In this document: positions 17,875 through 26,848 of the stretch, piece by piece
How the letters are laid out: each line of letters starts with the position of its first letter
Numbering within the stretch: the first letter of the stretch is position 1
Assembly: GCF_001953885.1 (NCBI RefSeq)
Contig: NZ_MQUS01000022.1
Span: forward strand, 82,777-146,776
Origin: Streptomyces sp. IMTB 2501
Lineage (GTDB): Bacteria; Actinomycetota; Actinomycetes; Streptomycetales; Streptomycetaceae
Direction: 5' to 3'
DNA length: 64,000 bases
Made by a program: the position numbers and the translations under genes
The notes under the pieces: model-generated
The model's input: only the letters and a program-made list of their open reading frames with translations
The model's database searches: none
What the model was told of the DNA's origin: nothing

Positions 17875-18304
17875 GCAAAGGAAAGGGCCATGACCAGGCC
17901 GCGACACCTTGCGGTGAAGGCGGCCCGGAGGGACCACAGGGGCTTGATCGGGGGCGCCCGGCGAGGACTCGTCCCCGGCCTGCTGCGGCACCTCAGGCGA
18001 TTTGTACCGGGCGATGTCCGGCACGCACCGGGGCCGAGTGGCTGTCACTCTCCACCCTCGCAACGCTCTCGGCTCCTGCTTGACCTTCGACTTCGCTCGA
18101 ACAGGGGGCGCGCCCTGACCAGGTTGTGCCCCCTGCCGCGCTGTACCGGTCCGCCCGCCGCAGCAGCCGGAGTCTCGGAGGCCCCGAGCCGGGGCCAAAG
18201 GGCTGGGGTGCTGGGGGTGTCCGACTCGCGGGCGGATGGCCTTTGCGGGCATCATGGCGCAGGCGGCCTGTGGGACGGGCCGTTCGAAACAGCGCGGGAG
18301 AGTC
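17875..18304. other. 430-bp spacer between sensor kinase and response regulator
   Basis: A frame with a good ribosome site begins at ATG 17890 (after AAAGGAAAG) but soon becomes Arg/Pro-rich, runs into the response regulator gene and shows no motif. I see no terminator. Kinase and regulator genes of this class usually abut, so this spacer is unexpectedly long and may hold a decayed small gene. Confidence 0.35.
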
Positions 18305-18958
18305 GTGATCAGGGTTATCGTCGCGGACGACGAGCCGCTCATCCGGGCGGGCATCAGGATGATCCTCACCTCCGCTGAGGACATTGATCTGGTCGCGGAG
18401 GCGGCCGACGGACGCGAGGCCATCGAGGCGGTCAGGGCCCGACGGGTGGACGTCGTCCTGCTCGACATCCAGATGCCGGTCATGGACGGCCTGGCGGCCC
18501 TGGCCGAACTGCGCCGCACCGCCCCCGACACCCGCGTACTCATCCTCACCACCTTCGGCACCCAGGAGAACGTGCTGCGGGCCCTGACCGAAGGCAGCGC
18601 GGGCTTTTTGCTGAAGGACTCGGCGCCTGCGGAGCTCATCGGCGCGGTGCGCGCCGCGGCCGCCGGACAGGCGTACCTGTCACCGGGCGCGACCCGCCAC
18701 GTCGTGGACTCCCTCGCCTCCGGCACGTCCGCCCTGCGCTCCGAGCAGGCCCGACGGCGACTGGAGACACTCACCGCCCGCGAGAAGGAGGTACTGGCCC
18801 TGCTCGGCGAGGGCCTCTCCAACGCCGACACCGGCCATCGGCTCCACATGAGCGAGGGGACCGTCAAGACGTACGTGAGCCGGATCTTGTCCAAACTGGA
18901 CTGCGAGAACCGAGTACAGGCGGCCCTGCTGGCACGCGACGCGGGCCTGAACCGCTGA
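18305..18958 (+). CDS. NarL/FixJ-family response regulator
   Basis: A 217-residue two-component regulator. GTG 18305 follows GCGGGAG. The receiver domain (1-120) has the acidic pocket VIVADDEP, the phospho-acceptor Asp in VDVVLLDIQMPVMDG and the conserved Lys in FLLKDSAP. The LuxR-type helix-turn-helix (150-215) reads LTAREKEVLALLGEGLSN, then MSEGTVKTYVSRILSKL. It is probably phosphorylated by the kinase upstream. Targets are unknown; the antisense frame over this region is an artefact of GC bias. Confidence 0.93.
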   Translation: MIRVIVADDEPLIRAGIRMILTSAEDIDLVAEAADGREAIEAVRARRVDVVLLDIQMPVMDGLAALAELRRTAPDTRVLILTTFGTQENVLRALTEGSAGFLLKDSAPAELIGAVRAAAAGQAYLSPGATRHVVDSLASGTSALRSEQARRRLETLTAREKEVLALLGEGLSNADTGHRLHMSEGTVKTYVSRILSKLDCENRVQAALLARDAGLNR

Positions 18959-19529
18959 CCGCCCTCTCCCTCGGGAGCACGGTTCCGGCAAGCTCAGCCG
19001 CGTACGGCCGTGCCCACAACCCGTGGCCGGCCCGCAGCCATCGGAGTAGAGGTGCGCGGCCTGGTGCTGCGCCTCCACGTCGTCCCGGGCTCCCGGCTCT
19101 ATCGGGCGCGGTATGCCTGCCGACATCCCCCTACGCCCCTGGACCACGCCCCACAACAGCAAGATCAGAGAAGTGGGGTGGGTGGGACAGGCACCGGGCG
19201 GCGCGCGAGGGGATCGGGCGTCGCCGGTGCTCCCGCGCGCGACGGCGGAGCCCCACGCGACGCCGGGCGAACAAGCCACCCGACCGGGGACACCCCAGGG
19301 CTTTTCGGTAAGTAGCAGTCGTTTCGGCGGATCTGCTGGCGTGAACGTGGCGGATGCGCCGGATGGGGTGACGGCGAGGGACGGAGTTGGCTTGCAGCTG
19401 TGTCATCTCAGGACGCCCAGCGCGCACTCCGTGTTCCCACCGGTTGTGGTCGCCGCCCGGGCGAGTACTCTCACCGGCGGTATCCCCAGGTCATGGCGTA
19501 ATGCCGTCCGTATCCGCGTGATCTGTGCG

Positions 19530-19787
19530 ATGGAGCGACGCCGGCATGCGTTGAACGCCGGACGCCCGTCCGAGCACGATCTGCGCGAGATCATGAACGT
19601 GATTCTGTTCGTGGACCGCACCGGGGTGCAGCGGCGCTACCTGCCGCACGACTTCCCGCCCTGGGAGACCTGCTACGGCTACTTCGCCAAGTGGCAGAAG
19701 CACGGCGTGTTCGCCCGGTTCACCGGCTTCCTGCGCAGGCTGTTACGGCAGCAGGAGGTCAAGCGCGCGGAGCCGTCCGCGCGCTGA
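19530..19787 (+). pseudogene. IS5-family transposase, N-terminal fragment
   Basis: The frame reads MERRRHALNAGRPSEHDLRE, then IMNVILFVDRTGVQRRYLP and HDFPPWETCYGYFAKWQKH, and ends after FTGFLRRLLRQQE. This is the conserved N-terminal region (DUF4096-like) of IS5-type transposases; the catalytic part is absent. The flanking stretches 18959-19530 and 19788-20079 hold no gene I can recognise. Confidence 0.75.
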
Positions 19788-20079
19788 CCGGCGGGCAGCG
19801 CCCGCAGACGGGCGATGGCGGAGTCCAGGTAGCGAGTCGTCCAGCAGGTATCCGGGGCAAAAGGGAGAACAGTAGGTGTTCGCGCAGGCAGCGCGTTTGC
19901 GGTCGTGTTCGTAAGAGATCGGTGTCAGGAGGTCTTGTGGCGGGGCACGCCATGGCCTGGGGCAGCGTTGTCGCGCTGGGCGACTTCGAGTACCTGCTCC
20001 TTCGACAGCCCGGGCGGATAGGCTCGACCACGTCTGCGAGGTCGCCGAAGCCCTGGTCATGGGCACCGAGGAGTCGTCG

Positions 20080-21162
20080 ATGCACCACCCGGACCCGCGG
20101 TATGCCGCACGGCTCGCCACGTATGGAAGCGTGGCCACGCGCCTATCCCTGCTGAGCGACCATCGGCTAGGCGAGGTCGCGGCCGCCGCAGCCCCGCTCG
20201 GGTCCGGCATCGGCGGGAGGTCTGCGGAGCTGGACATCGATGGCACCCGGGTGTTCGTCAAGCGGGTCCCGGTGACGGACACCGAGTTACGGCCAGAGAA
20301 CGCGCGGTCGACGGCAAACCTCTTCGGCCTGCCGATGTTCTACCAGTACGGGGTGGGCTCAGCGGGGTTCGGGGCCTGGCGCGAGCTGGCCGTGCATGTC
20401 ATGACCACCAATTGGGTCCTCGGGAACGAGTACGAGGGCTTTCCCATGATGTACCACTGGCGGATCCTGCCCAACTCCCCTCCCGAGGGGTTCGCCGACG
20501 ACTTCGGGGGCATCGACGGTGCGGTCGTGCACTGGGAGGGCTCATCGGCCGTGCGTGAGCGTCTGGAGGCCATCGGCCGGTCTTCGTCCAGCCTGGTGCT
20601 CTTCTTGGAACACGTCCCGCAGACACTCGCCGACTGGCTGCACGACTACCGGACAGCCGCCCCAGAGGGCGGGGAGGGCTCGCCGTATCCATGGGTGGAG
20701 GAAGCCCTGGCGCGCGGCACCGCCTTCATGAGCTCGCACGGACTCGTCCACTTCGACGCCCACTTCGCCAATGTCCTGACCGACGGTCGACTGCTGTACT
20801 TCGCGGACTTCGGGCTCGCCCTGAGCCGCGGCTTCGAACTGTCGGCAGCCGAGGTGGAGTTCCTCTCCGCCCACCTTGCGTATGACCGCTGCCACACTGC
20901 GAGCCATCTGCTCCGCCACCACCTGCCCGATGGTGTGCGGGGCGATATGGAACACGAGGCGTTCCTGCGCGAGTGGATCGCCGGCCACCGGCCCGATGGC
21001 GTCCCGCGTGACATCGCCGCGATCATTGACCGGCATTCCCGAGCTGCTGTGGTCATGGGCGAATTCGCCCGCCGTCTGCTCACCGAGAGCAAGCGGACGC
21101 CTTTTCCGACCACCGAGATCGAGCGGGCCTGGCACACCACTGCGGTCGCTGCGCCCCACTGA
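20080..21162 (+). CDS. protein-kinase-fold phosphotransferase
   Basis: A 360-residue soluble protein with kinase-like catalytic motifs: HGLVHFDAHFANVL (catalytic loop with Asp and Asn) and YFADFGLALS (DFG metal loop). An N-terminal lobe has FVKRVPV as the candidate ATP-binding Lys. The start at 20080 (MHHPDP) has GAGGAG six bases upstream, better than an in-frame ATG at 20059. It resembles Streptomyces proteins annotated as serine/threonine kinase or aminoglycoside phosphotransferase-like. The substrate, protein or small molecule, cannot be told from sequence. Confidence 0.8.
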   Translation: MHHPDPRYAARLATYGSVATRLSLLSDHRLGEVAAAAAPLGSGIGGRSAELDIDGTRVFVKRVPVTDTELRPENARSTANLFGLPMFYQYGVGSAGFGAWRELAVHVMTTNWVLGNEYEGFPMMYHWRILPNSPPEGFADDFGGIDGAVVHWEGSSAVRERLEAIGRSSSSLVLFLEHVPQTLADWLHDYRTAAPEGGEGSPYPWVEEALARGTAFMSSHGLVHFDAHFANVLTDGRLLYFADFGLALSRGFELSAAEVEFLSAHLAYDRCHTASHLLRHHLPDGVRGDMEHEAFLREWIAGHRPDGVPRDIAAIIDRHSRAAVVMGEFARRLLTESKRTPFPTTEIERAWHTTAVAAPH

Positions 21163-21406
21163 GGCCAGATTTCCGCAGAAGATCGGCGTCGGGACATCTC
21201 GGGGTGGGTCGTGCGCCGGGGGCCAGAGGCCGCCGCAGTTTGGGTTCTCGCTCTGGGCGGCTTCGAGGGCCTGCCACGGGGCCCGGCCCTCGTCGCGGTG
21301 CCGCTGCTTGAGCTCGGCAAGTTGGGCGGCGAAGGTGCGCACGACACTGCTGGGAGAGTCGTCGGGTGGCTGCGTGGGATGCCGGCTGGGGCTCTCCAGC
21401 GCCGGG

Positions 21407-22075
21407 TCAAGTTGACGCGGTTGCTGCGATTGGTGTGTCCGGTGGGTCGAGTTCGGCCGCGGTGATCGCTCCGCGTCCAGGGGAGAGGTCCAGTGCGGCG
21501 AGGACCGCGGGCACGGCGATGCTGGGAAGCAGGTAGCGGTGCAGCTGTGCCACGCGCTGGGTGACGTCCTCGTATCCAGTGAGGGCCTGGGACATGGCCT
21601 GCACCCCGGCGAAGGCGCCGACGATGAGTTCCGAGACCTCTTTGATGCGCACGTGGGGGAGTAGTTCGCCTTGTGCGTCCGCGGCGCTGAGGGTGTCGTC
21701 GAGAGCGTCGGCCCACTGGCGGAAGGGGCCGTTGCGGTCGGGTTTGTTAGTGCGCTGGTCCATGGCCAGTCGCATGGCCGCACGGACCAGTGGGTCGGTC
21801 TGCAGGCGGTGGGCGTGCAGGGCGCTGAGGTCGACCATCTCCTGGAGTTTGCAGGCGCGGGCGGGGATCCGGGCGCGTCCCTCCTGCTCGGCGAGCACCG
21901 CCTGGGCCAGTTCCTCCTTGGAGCTGAAATGGAAGTACAGGGCCCCCTTGGTGACCTGGGCCCGGTTCAGGATCTCCAGGATGGTGGCGGCTTCGTAGCC
22001 CTGTTCCTGGAAGACGGCGGCTGCGGCTTGCACGATGGTCCGGCGTGTGCGGATCGCTCTGTCCTGCTTGGCCAC
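21407..22075 (-). CDS. gamma-butyrolactone-receptor-like TetR regulator (ScbR/ArpA family)
   Basis: A 222-residue regulator. The N-terminus AIRTRRTIVQAAAAVFQEQG, then AATILEILNRAQVTKGALYF and HFSSKEELAQAVL, is the diagnostic DNA-binding domain of the ScbR/ArpA group. The C-terminal domain ends VLAALDLSPGRGAI. It starts at ATG 22075. Upstream at 22138-22158 is an autoregulatory-element-like palindrome, so it probably represses itself. Proteins of this group bind gamma-butyrolactones or, as pseudo-receptors, antibiotics, and gate secondary metabolism. No butyrolactone synthase (AfsA) gene is nearby. The 240 bases before it hold a minus-strand coding-like patch (QLAELKQRHRDEGRAPWQAL) I cannot name. 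Confidence 0.88.
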   Translation of the reverse strand: MAKQDRAIRTRRTIVQAAAAVFQEQGYEAATILEILNRAQVTKGALYFHFSSKEELAQAVLAEQEGRARIPARACKLQEMVDLSALHAHRLQTDPLVRAAMRLAMDQRTNKPDRNGPFRQWADALDDTLSAADAQGELLPHVRIKEVSELIVGAFAGVQAMSQALTGYEDVTQRVAQLHRYLLPSIAVPAVLAALDLSPGRGAITAAELDPPDTPIAATAST

Positions 22076-22137
22076 GCCGTCCTCCTCGGTCTGTCGTGTC
22101 TCGCCGTGGCCGCACCGGAGTGACGCCCTCGGCGGAT

Positions 22138-22158
22138 CATACCGCTCGGTTCGTATTT
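22138..22158. promoter_or_regulatory. autoregulatory element (ARE) for the ScbR-like regulator
   Basis: Read on the minus strand, the site contains ATACGAACCGAGCGGTAT, which fits the ARE consensus bound by ScbR-type receptors (ATAC-AACCG--CGGT-T). It lies 63 bases upstream of the regulator start, in its promoter. A second, weaker dyad, ATTCCTTTTAGGTAT, follows at 22163-22177 and could be a second binding site. Confidence 0.75.
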
Positions 22159-22177
22159 TACTATTCCTTTTAGGTAT

Positions 22178-22639
22178 GACTCTGTGTCAGAATCGGTTTT
22201 CGGGAGGCCGTACGCGGTCATCGAGTGCAGGAGTTGTTCTCGCTCCCACCTGCGCCTTCGAAGTTCGCAACGAGCAGGTCCCGCTCGGCTGCGTGCGCTG
22301 CACTCGCCGGTGCGACTCTTTCCCGCCGGTTGGGTACGGGCCGGGTCCGTCAACTCCGGTGCAGCGGCCGGTGGCCCTCGGCCCGTCTGTGTTTCGCCCC
22401 CTCGTGCGGGGTGCACGATCCGATGCTCGCCGCGCAGTCCGTGCGGCAGGCAGTTCTCCTCTTCCTGCACGCCGGCTGGGGGGATCGTGGATCACCATTT
22501 CTTGCTGCAGGCCTTCCGTCGCGTCTTGAGGAGGGAACGCCTGGCGGTCGTCTCGCCCCGAGGAAGGCGACGGTCCACCTCATCTGCTCCGGCCTCGGGA
22601 TGTGCCGTGGCGTGCCGGCTCAGGCCGTGGTCCACCTGG
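22178..22639. other. intergenic stretch, nothing recognised
   Basis: Reading frames on both strands here are short of motifs and ribosome sites. It may contain the decayed 3' part of the lipase relic that follows. Confidence 0.35.
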
Positions 22640-22992
22640 TCACCTCCCATGCGGGGCGAAGACGCAATAGCCGGCGTTCTTCAGCACCGGGGTCGGCCCG
22701 CATGTCGTAGGCGTTCTCGAAGATGCCGGGGACCACGACGACCGGGTAGGTGTAGGCGGCCGGGGGGGGCTTGCAGATGGAAATGTTGGTCCCGACCAGG
22801 GAGCGGTCGGGGTGGCCACCGAGGCGAGCAGGACCGTGGCGAAGGTGACCACCCCCAGGCCGACGAGGGGGGCGCGCTGTGCGGGTGGGGCTTGGATGGC
22901 AGCATGCCGTGCTGGGGTGGTTGCCGGCGGAGGCAGTGGGGGTGGCGGTGGCCAGGGACGCGCCTGCGGCCTTGAGGAATCGGCGCATCATA
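22640..22992 (-). pseudogene. secreted lipase/esterase relic
   Basis: A minus-strand start near 22992 (MRRFLKAAGASLATATP) gives an Ala-rich signal-like N-terminus. After frameshifts, one frame reads AAYTYPVVVVPGIFENAYDM and another continues VLKNAGYCVFAPHG. These are the first strand and the oxyanion region of Streptomyces secreted class-2 lipases, the same family as the intact gene at 43834-44703 (EPVLLLHGLGGN, ADYCVYAPTYG). The GHS-G nucleophile elbow is absent. The gene is dead. Confidence 0.65.
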
Positions 22993-23395
22993 CGTGCGCA
23001 CCTCCTGGTGACGGATCGTCGGTGGGGCTTGGAGCGGCCCCAGTTTCGACGCCTGCCGTGCCGCGTACACGCATGGCGGGCTGCGTGCCCGTACGGCCCA
23101 CGCACGGTCAGCCGAGCGGGCGGATGCACCCCGCCACCGAAGCGAGTCGGTCACAGGGCGGGCAGACGAGCCGCGTTGCGGCCGCGGTACCGTCCAGAGC
23201 CCTGACCCGTCTGTCCGCTGTGGCAACAACCCGGAACAAGCCCCGCCTCTGGCCTGAATCGGTCAGCCATGAGGTAGTTGAGGAACATGCGCCTTATTGG
23301 TCATAGTGTCACCCCGTCTGCTGTGGGACACCGTGTGCCTGACCCGGGAGAGAACTCTCGGCAGTCAGGGGGATTGACGGCAAGGAAGCGGAGCC

Positions 23396-24041
23396 ATGTT
23401 CATGCCCGCACTCGTCACCGTGCTCGCGGTGTCCGCGCTCACCGGTGCAGGTATCGACATCGCCGAAGCAGTCTCGTCCGCCAACCGTATCGGCCCTGCT
23501 GGGCTGCGAGTTCACGCGGTTCACACACCGAAACACTCGTTACCCAAGGGCGCGAAGGTCGTCAAGATGCGGGTGACCGGGGTGAACGCGAAGCTCGCAA
23601 AAGCCCACGGCTTCAAGGTCGTCACCGCATCCGACGGCAGCCGGCACGCGGTACCGACGCCCAAGGCGATCAACCCCGACGGAAGTCCGTACCGCGCGAA
23701 GGTCCACCCCGACGACGTCGTCGAGGGGGACTGCGGCAACTCGTACATCTGGATACATCCCGTCGGCGGCTACAGCATGGAGATCCAGACGGGGTTCGAT
23801 CTCGACGAAGACGCGGTCGCCCACCACTGGCGGGCCGGCAGGTCCGACGACTCCGGTTCGGACACCAACGCGTGGGGCGGCGGGCTGGCATGCGGCTCGC
23901 CCTGGGAGGGCGAGTGGGACGCGAACGCCGGCGGACCCGGCTGGGAGACCGCGGAGGTCTCCCCCTCCAGTGACGCGCTCCTGCGGGGACGGCGACATCT
24001 GCTCAAGTGGCGGTACCACCGACAGCGCAGAGATCGTCTGA
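23396..24041 (+). CDS. small secreted protein, probable frameshift near the C-terminus
   Basis: ATG 23396 follows AAGGAAG. The protein has a signal-like N-terminus (MFMPALVTVLAVSALTGAG), a basic middle (VKMRVTGVNAKLAKAHGFK) and a domain with GDCGNSYIWIHPVGGYSM, TGFDLDEDAVAHHW and WGGGLACGSPWEGEW. In the zero frame it runs to 24154 as Arg-rich nonsense. Skipping one base near 23985 gives DGDICSSGGTTDSAEIV and a stop at 24039-24041, which suits related secreted proteins with a C-terminal Cys. So there is either a real one-base frameshift or a sequence error. Function unknown. Confidence 0.65.
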
Positions 24042-24056
24042 GACAAAGGAAGACTC

Positions 24057-24626
24057 ATGGGATCGATGTCGAGCGCGCCGTGGGAAGTCGCCCTGAGGTA
24101 CTCCTACCACTTGGCCGCTGCGCTGGCAGTCCGCGACGCGCTCGGCATTCGTGACCCGCTGGGTATACCGGAAGTCGTAGGGCGGCCGAGCCTGGTCGTC
24201 GAATCAACTGTGCATGATGCTATGGAATTTGATGCCGAGTGGCTGCGGTGGTGGGAACGCGCGCTGGCATCGTCGGAGCAGGATGAATCGGCGGTGCCTT
24301 TGTCGCCGGGCGGCCTGCTCGGCCGCATTGTCGACGACAATCGCGATGTCGTCCGCCTGTGGAGCGCCGAACGCAAACGCGAAGTCGCGGACGCAAGCCG
24401 CCCTGCGCGTGGCGCTCCGCGCATGAGGGATGCCGTGCGCGAGTACGAGAGGACCACCGGTGAGCGCCTCGGCGGATTCCGGCTCAAGGTGACCGCGCTG
24501 CCCATCACGGGCACCCTGTTCCTTCCGATCAGCAGAAACCGCATCCTCATCAGCGTTGAACTGCTTCGGCACCGCGAGGAATACATCAGTCGCGTCATCA
24601 CACATGTGGCGACGGAAGGCATCTGA
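24057..24626 (+). CDS. hypothetical protein
   Basis: A 189-residue protein starts at ATG 24057 with AAAGGAAG upstream, 15 bases after the likely true end of the previous gene. It is soluble, charged and has no signal peptide. Visible patches are WLRWWERALASSEQDES, LLGRIVDDNRDVVRLWSAE and the C-terminal block FRLKVTALPITGTLFLPIS, then a basic and hydrophobic end. I do not recognise the family. Codon usage is less GC3-biased in places (GATGCTATGGAATTTGATGC). It may be co-transcribed with the secreted protein upstream. Confidence 0.65.
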   Translation: MGSMSSAPWEVALRYSYHLAAALAVRDALGIRDPLGIPEVVGRPSLVVESTVHDAMEFDAEWLRWWERALASSEQDESAVPLSPGGLLGRIVDDNRDVVRLWSAERKREVADASRPARGAPRMRDAVREYERTTGERLGGFRLKVTALPITGTLFLPISRNRILISVELLRHREEYISRVITHVATEGI

Positions 24627-24765
24627 ATCATCCTCCCAAGAGGGGTTGCGGGCTGGGAGTCGCCCAGAGGCCCCGGCACTCCCAAGACGCGGGTGCCAGG
24701 GCCATCACCATGAATGAACTGCCCTGGTCCGGATGAAGACTTGATTCCATGTACGGATCAGAGTC

Positions 24766-25245
24766 ATGGCACGTCCCTCCTCCTACCCGCCTGAGCTGCA
24801 CAAGCGCGCGGTGCGCATGGTCGCCGAGGTCTGCGGTGACTACCTGACCGAGTCTGCCCCGATCTACGCGGCCATGACGAAGGTTGGCATCGGCTCCCGC
24901 GAGACGCTGCGCAAGTGGGTCCGGCAGGACCAGATCGACTCCGGACAGTGTCTGGGAACGACGATGGAGGAGTCCGCGCAGATCGAGGCGATGAAGACGG
25001 AGATCGCCGAACTCAGGCGGGCCAACGAGATCCTGAAGGCCGCGGCGAGTTTCTTCGTAGCCGAGCTCGACCAGCCACACACACGCTCGGAGCGTTCACC
25101 GACGAGCACCGGGACCGCTTACGGCGGTGTCGAGCCGATCTGCAGTGTGCTGACCCAGCACGGCTGCGAAATCGCCCTCTCCACCTACTACGCCTGGAAG
25201 AAGCGCCTCACATCGCCCTCGCCACGATCGGTGCGTGACGAGGAG
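24766..25245 (+). pseudogene. IS3-family element: OrfA plus truncated OrfB
   Basis: OrfA starts at ATG 24766 (MARPSSYPPELHKRAVRMV) with an HTH_Tnp region (GSRETLRKWVRQDQID) and a leucine-zipper-like end (EIAELRRANEILKAAASFF). The OrfB start follows, partly in another frame, with GVEPICSVLTQHGCEIALS and TYYAWKKRLTSPSPRSVRDE. OrfB is cut off near 25245, before any rve catalytic residue. It abuts a truncated carbonic anhydrase gene on the other strand. Confidence 0.85.
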
Positions 25246-25304
25246 GCGCAATCGTCACCGGTCGCGAAGTGCGAGGCGACGGCCGCAGCGGCGGGAAGGG
25301 CGCG

Positions 25305-25459
25305 GACTCCAGCTGGCCGAGCATGACGTAGATGCCCATTCGGGAGTCCATGCAGGCGACGATGGCGACGTGCCTGGAGGGCGGGCTCGAAAGGGGGCCA
25401 GGGAAGCGCGCGGCGGCGTAGCTCTCGTTGTTCTTCCGGTACTTGTCGGTGACCGACAT
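25305..25459 (-). pseudogene. 5' fragment of a beta-carbonic anhydrase gene
   Basis: The minus-strand frame from ATG 25459, with GGGGGAAG upstream, reads MSVTDKYRKNNESYAAARF, then PSRHVAIVACMDSRMGIY. This is the N-terminus of actinomycete beta-carbonic anhydrases, including the zinc-binding Cys-x-Asp-x-Arg motif (CMDSR). After VMLGQLE the similarity ends near 25305, next to the IS3 fragment. The rest of the gene, with the second zinc Cys/His pair, is missing. Confidence 0.7.
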
Positions 25460-25610
25460 CGGGCTTCCCCCAAGGTTGTGGTGGCGGAAGCGATGGGTGG
25501 GCCGTTGGAGGCGGAGCTGTGAGGGCCTGTCCGGCGGGTCAGGTGGCGGGCTCACCACGAGCCCCGAGCCCCGAGCCCGCGGCCGGCGTACAGCCGGCGG
25601 TGGCCGTTGG

Positions 25611-26498
25611 TCAGCTCTGGTGGCGGTAGTAGGTGATGTCGTCCGTGGTGGCGTAGTTGCCGTGGTCGACGTCGATGACGGTGAACACCGCGATGTCGCC
25701 GGTCCTCGTGTCGCGCAGGCAGAAGGTGCTGCCCGGTGGGACCTGGCGGAAGTGCAGCCAGCCCTTGGCCGGGTGGTGAGTGGCCTTGGCGGCGCACTGC
25801 CCGGCGCTCGGCACGGTCTTGCCGGGTACGACGTACGCGTCGGTGAGTGGCTGGAGTTCGAAAGCGCCGTCGCCGTCGCCCCCGGCGTCCGTGCTGGCGC
25901 TCCAGGGGGTCTCCGAGCCGCTGACCGTACCTGCGCGCAGGTCGAAGGCGTAGTTGTAGTTCTTCAAGGACAGCGACCGGTGTCCATAGACCAGGGTGTA
26001 GCCGTCCGACGACGGGGTCGGCCCTGCGCCGGAGGTCCGAGCCGTGCCGGGCACTGGCGAGGTCGCCGAGGCCGCCGCTGCGCCACTGTGTCCGGACCTG
26101 GGTGTCACGACCCCGTACACCACCGCGCTCACTGCGGCCGTGACGGCCACCGAGAGCACGGCTGTCGTCACCCGGTCCCGGGTACGCGACCGGCGTGTGG
26201 TGAACGGCTCCGGGTCGCGGTCGGGTGGATCCGCGTCCGGGGGCATGGTCCCGGAGTCGTCATCCTGGTCGTCACCCGGACCGGCGGGCGGCTGGGAAGG
26301 AGTGTGGCCGGCCCATGGCGACAGGGCCTTGTCCACCGCGCTGGAGGCCGCTGCGGCGAAGGCGACGGCAACCGCCCACCGGTTGGCCGCGTCGTGCGCC
26401 AGCCATAACCCGGTCAGCGCGTACACCCCGGCCAGCGCGGCGGCGAAGGTAGCGATGGTCGCGAGGAGTACGACCGCTCTCCGGCGTCCTAAGTTCAC
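25611..26498 (-). CDS. hypothetical membrane protein with C-terminal extracytoplasmic domain
   Basis: A 295-residue protein. GTG 26498 (VNLGRRRAVVLL) has GGGAG upstream and is preferred to an in-frame ATG at 26528. Two N-terminal hydrophobic helices (about residues 6-30 and 38-58) are followed by an acidic Pro/Asp linker, a third helix (TAVLSVAVTAAVSAVVYGVV, near residue 135) and a C-terminal domain of about 130 residues. That domain has SLKNYNYAFDLRAGT, LTDAYVVPGKTVPSAGQC, LHFRQVPPGSTFCLRDTRTG and VIDVDHGNYATTDDI. Two cysteines may pair. The family is not named to my knowledge; similar proteins occur widely in Streptomyces. Confidence 0.7.
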   Translation of the reverse strand: MNLGRRRAVVLLATIATFAAALAGVYALTGLWLAHDAANRWAVAVAFAAAASSAVDKALSPWAGHTPSQPPAGPGDDQDDDSGTMPPDADPPDRDPEPFTTRRSRTRDRVTTAVLSVAVTAAVSAVVYGVVTPRSGHSGAAAASATSPVPGTARTSGAGPTPSSDGYTLVYGHRSLSLKNYNYAFDLRAGTVSGSETPWSASTDAGGDGDGAFELQPLTDAYVVPGKTVPSAGQCAAKATHHPAKGWLHFRQVPPGSTFCLRDTRTGDIAVFTVIDVDHGNYATTDDITYYRHQS

Positions 26499-26636
26499 AT
26501 CCGCTCCCCCAGCCGCCCTGTGGCCCATCTAGCTTGGCATGGAACGGACATGCCGGGGAGGGGGGCGTCAACGACTCGGGCGAGAACTAGGGCATGTGTG
26601 ATGTCGTGATCAATTGGCTGCCGGCAAGAGATCTCC

Positions 26637-26725
26637 GACTCAGATCATCGAGGCGCGGAGGTCCAGGCCGGCGAGGTGGCTTTCTGGCGTCTTGTCGAGG
26701 CGTGTGACGGTGCCGCGCAAGTCTC
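26637..26725 (-). pseudogene. C-terminal scrap of an IS5-family transposase
   Basis: The minus strand reads VTRLDKTPESHLAGLDLRAS followed by MI and a stop. This is the usual C-terminus of a group of IS5-type transposases (TRYDKTPESYLAGLHLRASMI). Nothing else of that gene remains between 26530 and 26848. Confidence 0.6.
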
Positions 26726-26848
26726 CACGCGGTCGAGTGGACCCTCGCTCACCAGCGCTGCAGGTTAGGAATAGATGCGCCGAACAGGAGGAACTCACGG
26801 GAGTCCGGACAGACCTCTGAGACGACCGAACCGACGAACCGAGCGCCG

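Noticed and set aside
17890..18378. A small gene with a good ribosome site between kinase and regulator
   Set aside because: Its sequence becomes Arg/Pro-rich at once and it overlaps the first 70 bases of the response regulator; no motif supports it.
15835..18894. A 1019-codon minus-strand open frame
   Set aside because: It lies antisense to the sensor kinase and response regulator, is Arg/Pro/Ser-rich without any domain, and is explained by third-position GC bias of the real genes.
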